From contig OY970326.1 of NCBI GenBank assembly GCA_963717155.1, forward strand, positions 3,162,001 to 3,226,000: 64,000 nt of DNA, read 5' to 3'. Source of the stretch: G963717155 sp963717155 (GTDB lineage: Bacteria > Actinomycetota > Thermoleophilia > Gaiellales > JALYLC01). Of the stretch, positions 59,029 to 64,000 are shown in pieces. Made by a program: the position numbers and the translations under genes. Positions within the stretch are counted from its first letter, which is position 1. Each line of letters begins with the position of its first letter. A model generated the notes under the pieces. It was not told the DNA's origin, searched no databases, and saw nothing but the letters and a program-made list of their open reading frames with translations.

Positions 59029-60417
59029 CTACTTGCCTTGCGAGATCAGACCCTGAGCGGTGCTGTTGGCAGCCTGGAGCAGCTGCGGGATGTTGGCGTT
59101 CTGCGTCGTGAGCACCGCCTCCACGACCGAGTCCAGCGAGTGGTAGACGCTCTGCGTCGACGCCTCGGGCTCGGGGATCAGGTGCTGCTCGAAGATCCCG
59201 TTCGTGAACGGCTTCATCTGAGCCTGAGGCACGTTGATGAACGGCTTGATCCAGACGTTGTTGGAGAGGTTGTACTGCGCCTGGTTGAAGACCGGCAGCG
59301 CCGGGACGCCGACCGGCTGCTTCGACGCAACCAGCGTCTTCGCGTTGCGGATGGCCTGCTGCTTGTTGATCAGCGGCTGCTCGTAGTAGAAGTCGATCCA
59401 CTTCACCGCCGCCGCCTGCTGGTCGGCGCTGATGTTCGGGCGGACCGCCGCAAGCGTACCGCCGCCGAGGACGCCGGCCTTCGGGTTGCTGGCCGCGAGC
59501 GGGATCGTCGTGACGCCATAGATGTTCGGATCGATGTTGCTCGCCTGCACCAGGTTCGTGAACACGTCGGAGCCGGAGATGTACATGCCGACGTTGCCCG
59601 CGGCGAATGCCTGGTTGATGTCACTCCAGCCGTAGTCGAAGTTGGAGCCCATCGAGTTGTCGGTCCAGCGCATCTGCTGCAGCATGTCGAGTGCCGCGAC
59701 GGTCTGCGGGTTGTCGAGGGTGGCGGTCGCCTTCGTACCGCTTCCGGTCTCCATCCGCCCGCCGAGCGAGTACACGATGGTCGTCAGGATCCAGCCGGCG
59801 GTGTTGTCGTCCTTGCCCATCTCGGCGTAGCCGGCCTTGCCGGTCTTCGCGGTGATCTGCTTGGCATCGGCTGCCACCTGGGCCCAGGTCGTCGGCGGCT
59901 TGTTCGGGTCGAGCCCGGCCTGGGAGAAGAGCGCGCGGTTGTAGTGGAGCGCCTGTGCGTACGCCGCGGTCGGGACGGCCACGATCTTGCCGTTCGACGT
60001 CGTTCCCTCGGCGATCACAGCCGGGTTGTACTTCTTGAAGTACGGCAGCGCCTTGACCTGCTTGGTCAGGTCGGCGAGCTGTCCCGCCTGGCCGAGCGCG
60101 CGGGCATCGGTGAACGGCACCGTGAACACGGTCGGCAGGGTGCCTGCAGCCAGCTTGGCCGCGAACGTCGGGCCGGTCCACTGGTACTGCACCGACTTGA
60201 CGTTGATCGAAGGATTGGCCTTCTCGAACTCCTTGACCTGGTTGTTGAACTGCTGCGTTGCCGCCTTGGTGCTGCCCGGGATCAGCGATGCGACGCTGAT
60301 CGAGACCTTCGCGGCCCCGGCAGAGCTCGCGGATGCAATCGAGATCGAGCTGACGCACGCGACCAGCAGGCTCGCCGCAGTGGCGGCGGCCATCTTGGCC
60401 GTACGGGTGGACTTCAT
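59029..60417 (-). CDS. extracellular sugar-binding protein of an ABC transporter
   Basis: 462 residues, ATG 60417 after AAGGGAG. Signal peptide about 1-35 (KMAAATAASLLVACVSSISIA). The Cys at 21 is not in a clear lipobox, so release or anchoring by other means is open. Family 1 solute-binding fold: VPTAAYAQALHYNRALF, WAQVAADAKQIT and AFAAGNVGMYISGSD. It delivers oligosaccharide, probably an alpha-glucoside in view of the GH13 neighbour, to the two permeases. Confidence 0.92.
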   Translation of the reverse strand: MKSTRTAKMAAATAASLLVACVSSISIASASSAGAAKVSISVASLIPGSTKAATQQFNNQVKEFEKANPSINVKSVQYQWTGPTFAAKLAAGTLPTVFTVPFTDARALGQAGQLADLTKQVKALPYFKKYNPAVIAEGTTSNGKIVAVPTAAYAQALHYNRALFSQAGLDPNKPPTTWAQVAADAKQITAKTGKAGYAEMGKDDNTAGWILTTIVYSLGGRMETGSGTKATATLDNPQTVAALDMLQQMRWTDNSMGSNFDYGWSDINQAFAAGNVGMYISGSDVFTNLVQASNIDPNIYGVTTIPLAASNPKAGVLGGGTLAAVRPNISADQQAAAVKWIDFYYEQPLINKQQAIRNAKTLVASKQPVGVPALPVFNQAQYNLSNNVWIKPFINVPQAQMKPFTNGIFEQHLIPEPEASTQSVYHSLDSVVEAVLTTQNANIPQLLQAANSTAQGLISQGK

Positions 60418-60471
60418 CGTCGCTCCCTTTCATGAGCACCGGTCTGCGATTCCCGGCGCGAACGCGTTTTA

Positions 60472-62243
60472 CTAGCCATTGCGGTGATCCGATCGGGTCG
60501 ACGTGTCCCCGGACGGAGCCTGACCCTTCGCCTGGCGGAGCCAGACCGTGGTGTCCTGCGGAAGCGCACCTCCTATGAGCTGGTTGCTGGAGATGAGGAC
60601 GCTGGCGCCGGCCGGCAGCGGAACCGGATCCGGGCCGAAGTTGACGATGCAGACGAAGCGATCGCCGCGCGCGAACGCGAGGACCTCATCGCCGTAGGGG
60701 ATGAAGCGGAGGGTCGCGTCGCCCGTCCACGGCTTCGCTCGACGGATACGGAGACCCGCGCGATAGAGGGCGAGCATCGAAGTCGTGGACTCGGACTGGG
60801 CCTCGACCGTTAGTCGCGCCCAGTCGTCAGGCTGGTCGAGCCAGGGCCGGTCCGCCCCGTCGGCGCTGAAGCCATACGGTGGATGCTGGCCTGCCCATGG
60901 CAGCGGAACGCGGCAGCCGTCGCGACCCGGATCGATCCCGCCGGAGCGCAGACCCATCGGATCCTGGCGGCGCTCGGGGGGATGTCCTCGACCTCTGGCA
61001 GGCCGAGCTCCTCGCCCTGGTAGACGTACATCGAGCCCGGAAGCGCCATCGCCAGGAGCGCGGCGGCCCTCGCCCGCCGTGTGCCGAGGGCGAGGTCGGC
61101 CGGCGTTCCTGCCCGCTTCGACTCGAACGCGAAGGACGAGTCGGCCCGGCCGTAGCGCGTGACGGGACGGGTGACGTCGTGGTTCGAGAGCACCCACGTC
61201 GCCGGGGCATCGACCGGTGCGTGCGCCTCGAGCGCGGACGTGATCGACGCGCGCATCCGCCCCGGGTCCCACGGACACGCCAGGAAGTCGAAGTTGAACG
61301 CGGTGTGCAGCTCGTCGGGCCGCAGGTAGCGCGCGAAGCGGACAGGGTCCGGAAGCCAGACCTCGCCGACCAGCACGCGCGGCTCGGGATAGCCGTCGGC
61401 GATCGCACGCCACCGGCGGTAGATCTCGTGCAGCTGATCGCGGTCCTGGAACGGGTGCTCACCCGGCGCGCTGTCGGGACGCTCCTCGGCGAGCTCGGGA
61501 TCCTTCACGAGCAGGGCAGCGGAGTCGATCCGAACACCCGACACACCCCGGTCGAACCAGAACCGGAGGATGTCCTCGTGCTCGAACCACACGTCGGGAT
61601 GCGTCCAGTTGAGGTCGGGTTGCTCGGGCGCGAACAGATGCAGGTACCACTCGCCCGGGTCGCCGTTCTGATCCGTGACTCGCGTCCAGCCGGGGCCGCC
61701 GAAGATCGACTGCCAGCCGTTCGGCGGTAGCTCGCCGTCCGCTCCCCTCCCGGGCCGGAACCAGAAGCGCTCCCGCTCCGGCGACCCGGGCGCCGAGGCG
61801 AGCGCGGCGCGGAACCACTCGTGCTGATCCGAGACGTGGTTCGGGACGATGTCGACGATCGTGCGGATCCCGAGGGCGCGGGCCTCCGCGATGAGCTGCT
61901 CCGCCTGCGCGAGGGTTCCGAACGACGGGTCGATCGAGCGGTAGTCGGAGACGTCGTAGCCGGTGTCCGCCATCGGCGACGGGTACCAGGGGTTGAACCA
62001 GAGGGCGTCGACGCCGAGGTCGCGGAGGTACGGCAGATGCGCCAGCACTCCCGCGAGGTCGCCCGTTCCATCGCCGTTCGCGTCAGCGAAGCTCCGGACG
62101 TACACCTGGTACACGATCGCCTCGCGCCACCAGCGTCCATCCGCGAGCGCGTCGTCCGGCGGCGGGGCCGCCGCGCCGGGCTGGGTCGCTTGAGGGGTAG
62201 TTGTCGTGCGGCCGGAAGATTTCACGCGGCGACAATCGCACAT
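60472..62243 (-). pseudogene. GH13 alpha-glucosidase, frameshifted in a homopolymer
   Basis: From ATG 62243 the protein is a GH13 enzyme: VYQVYVRSFADANGDGTGDL, GYDVSDYRSIDPSFGT, VDIVPNH, nucleophile region GVRIDSAA, acid/base Glu in LVGEVWL and SNHDVTRPV. At GEELGLPEVEDIPP the frame is lost in a run of six C (60976-60981 on the plus strand as G). With seven C it continues ERRQDPMGLRSGG to the C-terminal sheet domain ending at 60472, total about 590 residues. It looks like an oligo-1,6- or alpha-glucosidase, cytoplasmic, without signal. Upstream lie two ATGCAAGA boxes. Confidence 0.85.
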
Positions 62244-62254
62244 CTAACTAACGA

Positions 62255-62283
62255 ATGCAAGAGTTTGACGAAAAGATGCAAGA
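62255..62283. promoter_or_regulatory. tandem ATGCAAGA boxes, candidate operator of the alpha-glucoside operon
   Basis: ATGCAAGA at 62255-62262 and 62276-62283, 21 bp apart (two helical turns), just upstream of the GH13 start. A related TTGCAAGA lies before the LacI gene at 63414. Confidence 0.5.
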
Positions 62284-62359
62284 TAATGGCCACGGCGCGC
62301 AGATCGGGCCATCGCGCGCACGCCGACGTGCTCGCACCAGTGCCGCGCCGAGGGCTCGG

Positions 62360-63409
62360 TCAGACGCGGGCGTCGGGCCGGACGGGCGCTGCCGCAGTCG
62401 AGCCGCGCGCAACGAGCTCCGGCTCGAAGAAGAGCTCCTCGGCCTGAACGGCCGAGCCCTCGATCTGGCCTGTCAGCATCGCCACCGCGGCGCGTCCGAT
62501 CGCCTCGATCGGCTGGCGGACGGTCGTCAGCGGCGGGTCCGTGCAGTTCATGAACGCCGAGTCGTCGTAGCCGACGACGGAGACGTCGGCGGGAACGGAC
62601 AGCCCGGCGCGTCGGGCCGCCCGGATCGCGCCGAGTGCGATCGGGTCGCTGGCGCACACGATGCCGGTGACGCCGTGCCTGATCAGCCGGGTTGCGGCTG
62701 CGTGCCCGCCCTCGAGCGAGAACATGGTGCGCTCGACGAGCTCCGCGACGTGCGCGCCCCCGGCCTGACCGGCGGCCTCGGCGGCGGCCTCGAACGCCGC
62801 CAGCTTGCGACGCGAAGGCACGTGGTCCGGCGGGCCGAGGATCAATCCGATCCGTTCGTGGCCCAGCGAGACGAGGTGCCCGTACGCCTGCTCCATGGCG
62901 ACGGCGTCGTCCGTGGAGACGCGCGGGAAGTCCAGGTGCTCGGCGGCCGCGTTCACGAGCACGACCGGCAGACGCAGCTTCAGTAGCCGCTGGTAGTGAT
63001 CGTGCGGCGCATCTGCCTCGGCGTACTGGCCGCCCGCGAAGACCATGCCGGAGACCTGTCGCTCGAGCAGCATGTCGACGTACTCGGACTCGGACATGCT
63101 GCCCGTCCGCGTGCACAGGACGGCGTTGAACCCACGCTGCGCGAGCGCCCCGCCGACCACCTCGGCAAGCGCCGGGAAGATGGGGTTCTGCAGCTCGGGC
63201 ACCACGAGCCCGACCATGCGCGCTCGCCGCACACGCAGGTTGGTCGGGCGCTCGTAGCCGATCACGTCGAGTGCCGTGAGCACCGCTGCGCGGGTCGCAT
63301 CGGAGATGCCCGGCTTGCCGTTGAGCACGCGACTGACCGTCGCCTCGCTCACCCCGGCCTGCTTGGCTACGTCTGCAAGATTTCGCGCCACGCTGCAACT
63401 ATAAGACAT
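62360..63409 (-). CDS. LacI family transcriptional regulator of the alpha-glucoside operon
   Basis: 349 residues from ATG 63409; GTG 63391 (VARNLADVAK) is an alternative. Helix-turn-helix NLADVAKQAGVSEATVSRVLNG and hinge RPTNLRVRRARMVG. Sensor domain with GLILGPPDHVPSRRKLAAFE and VVGYDDSAFMNCTDPPLTTV, in part GYDDSAFMNCTDPPLTTV. Encoded just upstream of GH13-binding protein-permeases on the same strand; expected to bind the TGCAAGA boxes and respond to a sugar. Confidence 0.92.
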   Translation of the reverse strand: MSYSCSVARNLADVAKQAGVSEATVSRVLNGKPGISDATRAAVLTALDVIGYERPTNLRVRRARMVGLVVPELQNPIFPALAEVVGGALAQRGFNAVLCTRTGSMSESEYVDMLLERQVSGMVFAGGQYAEADAPHDHYQRLLKLRLPVVLVNAAAEHLDFPRVSTDDAVAMEQAYGHLVSLGHERIGLILGPPDHVPSRRKLAAFEAAAEAAGQAGGAHVAELVERTMFSLEGGHAAATRLIRHGVTGIVCASDPIALGAIRAARRAGLSVPADVSVVGYDDSAFMNCTDPPLTTVRQPIEAIGRAAVAMLTGQIEGSAVQAEELFFEPELVARGSTAAAPVRPDARV

Positions 63410-63415
63410 GCTGTT

Positions 63416-63426
63416 GCAAGACTTGC
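63416..63426. promoter_or_regulatory. GCAAGACTTGC palindrome before the LacI gene
   Basis: Perfect 5-1-5 inverted repeat 7 bp upstream of ATG 63409, in the gap to the divergent dehydrogenase. It shares GCAAGA with the two boxes at 62255 and 62276. Confidence 0.45.
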
Positions 63427-63517
63427 GGCCCGCCGACATGCACCCACCCGGCGGCGCGCGTAGTAACGTCGCACACCGAGAGATGGCGATGGCGACCCTG
63501 CACGGGAGCGAGTAGGC

Positions 63518-64000
63518 ATGCGCGCCGCGGTCACGCGCGCTCGCTCGACGATGGAGGTCGTCGACGTCCCCGAGCCTGGCCCGGCGGAGCCCGGCCACGT
63601 CGTCCTGCGCCCCGAGACCGTCGGGCTCTGCGGCTCCGACTTCCACTACTTCCACGGCAACATGGGATCGGTTCCGGACGACGAGCTGTATCCCCGAATC
63701 CAGGGCCACGAGTTCTCGGCGATCGTCGAGGACGTCGGGCCCGACTGCCCGCCTGCGCTCGCACCGGGCCAGCGCGTCGCGGTCTGGCCGGTCGTCGCGT
63801 GCGGCACCTGCCACGCATGCCGGCTCGGCCGCGACAACGCGTGCGAGCGCATCAGCCTGATCGGGATCCACTCGGACGGCGCGCTGCGCGAGCTCCTCTC
63901 CGTTCCGGCCACGCAGGCCTTCCCCGTCACGCACACCGATGCCCGCCTCACCGCGTTCATCGAGCCGATGTCGATCGCCGTCCGGACGGTCAGACGCGGC
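63518..64000 (+). CDS. zinc-dependent alcohol dehydrogenase (MDR family), C-terminus beyond window
   Basis: 161 residues visible from ATG 63518 (GGAGCGAGTAGGC upstream). Catalytic zinc Cys in GLCGSDFHYFHGN, GHEFSAIVEDVG, and structural zinc cysteines CGTCHACRLGRDNAC, then FIEPMSIAVRTV. The YFHGN context resembles threonine/sorbitol dehydrogenase-type members. Divergent from the LacI gene, so it may share its regulation; substrate could be a polyol or sugar alcohol (inference). Confidence 0.88.
   Translation, partial: MRAAVTRARSTMEVVDVPEPGPAEPGHVVLRPETVGLCGSDFHYFHGNMGSVPDDELYPRIQGHEFSAIVEDVGPDCPPALAPGQRVAVWPVVACGTCHACRLGRDNACERISLIGIHSDGALRELLSVPATQAFPVTHTDARLTAFIEPMSIAVRTVRRG

Noticed and set aside
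60457..60471. AACGCGTT palindrome before the binding-protein gene as operator
   Set aside because: Only 8 bp, frequent in GC-rich DNA, and not matched by the TGCAAGA boxes near the regulator.

Overview
The window is a high-GC bacterial chromosome segment, densely coded on both strands, with short gaps, many 1-20 bp gene overlaps, and frequent GTG (one TTG) starts. Promoters read as TTGnnn-N17-TAnnnT, and several genes appear leaderless (TAnnnT 6-7 nt before the start codon). Together with the protein families this points to an actinobacterium, most likely of the Thermoleophilia/Solirubrobacterales type (inference; no rRNA or other marker gene is present). No tRNA, rRNA, CRISPR array, IS element or prophage was seen. 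The only mobile-type signals are one 13E12-type HNH gene and one small palindromic intergenic element.

Layout. 1-5742 (minus): a subtilisin (cut by the left edge) behind a stand-alone copy of its propeptide, an HNH protein, and an M64 zinc peptidase with a lectin-like propeller. 5797-10929: a catabolic cluster (cupin, two 3-hydroxyisobutyrate-dehydrogenase-like enzymes, a frameshifted lactonase-like MBL enzyme, a carboxymuconolactone decarboxylase-like protein) led by a GntR/FCD regulator and divergent from an SDR. 10945-13510 (plus): nucleosidase-like protein, tyrosinase and a separate tyrosinase C-terminal domain. 13507-18868 (minus): membrane protein plus patatin, a DapB-like protein lacking the catalytic histidines, and an endolysin-like cysteine hydrolase. 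18944-25862 (plus): promoter and five-gene operon of an alpha-dioxygenase homologue, small membrane protein, GMC oxidoreductase, DUF4331 and TPR proteins.

25917-29404: serine hydrolase, methyltransferase, GNAT and metallophosphoesterase. 29409-37721: an APC permease, four Gfo/Idh/MocA oxidoreductases (one frameshifted), an amidohydrolase and a LacI regulator; three TGGARCGYTCCA palindromes mark the likely local regulon. 37741-49076: DUF302, FIST sensor plus GAF/GGDEF/HD-GYP protein, a PLP decarboxylase-fold plus enolase-superfamily pair, a cysteine-dioxygenase-type cupin, a NarL-type two-component pair split by the palindromic element, SDR, QueA-like, VOC and a glutaredoxin-fold protein. 49120-53961 (minus): a SIR2-like protein and an nSTAND-TM-WD40 NTPase under their own promoter, the best candidate for a defence/conflict module. 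53985-56272 (minus): a second DUF4331 locus with a Tat-type protein and a His-rich protein. 57068-63409 (minus): an alpha-glucoside uptake and hydrolysis operon (LacI, GH13, binding protein, two permeases, no ATPase). 63518-64000: start of a zinc alcohol dehydrogenase.

Four genes (near 7355, 31927, 54339 and 60978) are each broken by what looks like a single-base indel while both halves stay well conserved. Sequencing or assembly error is as likely as real gene decay.
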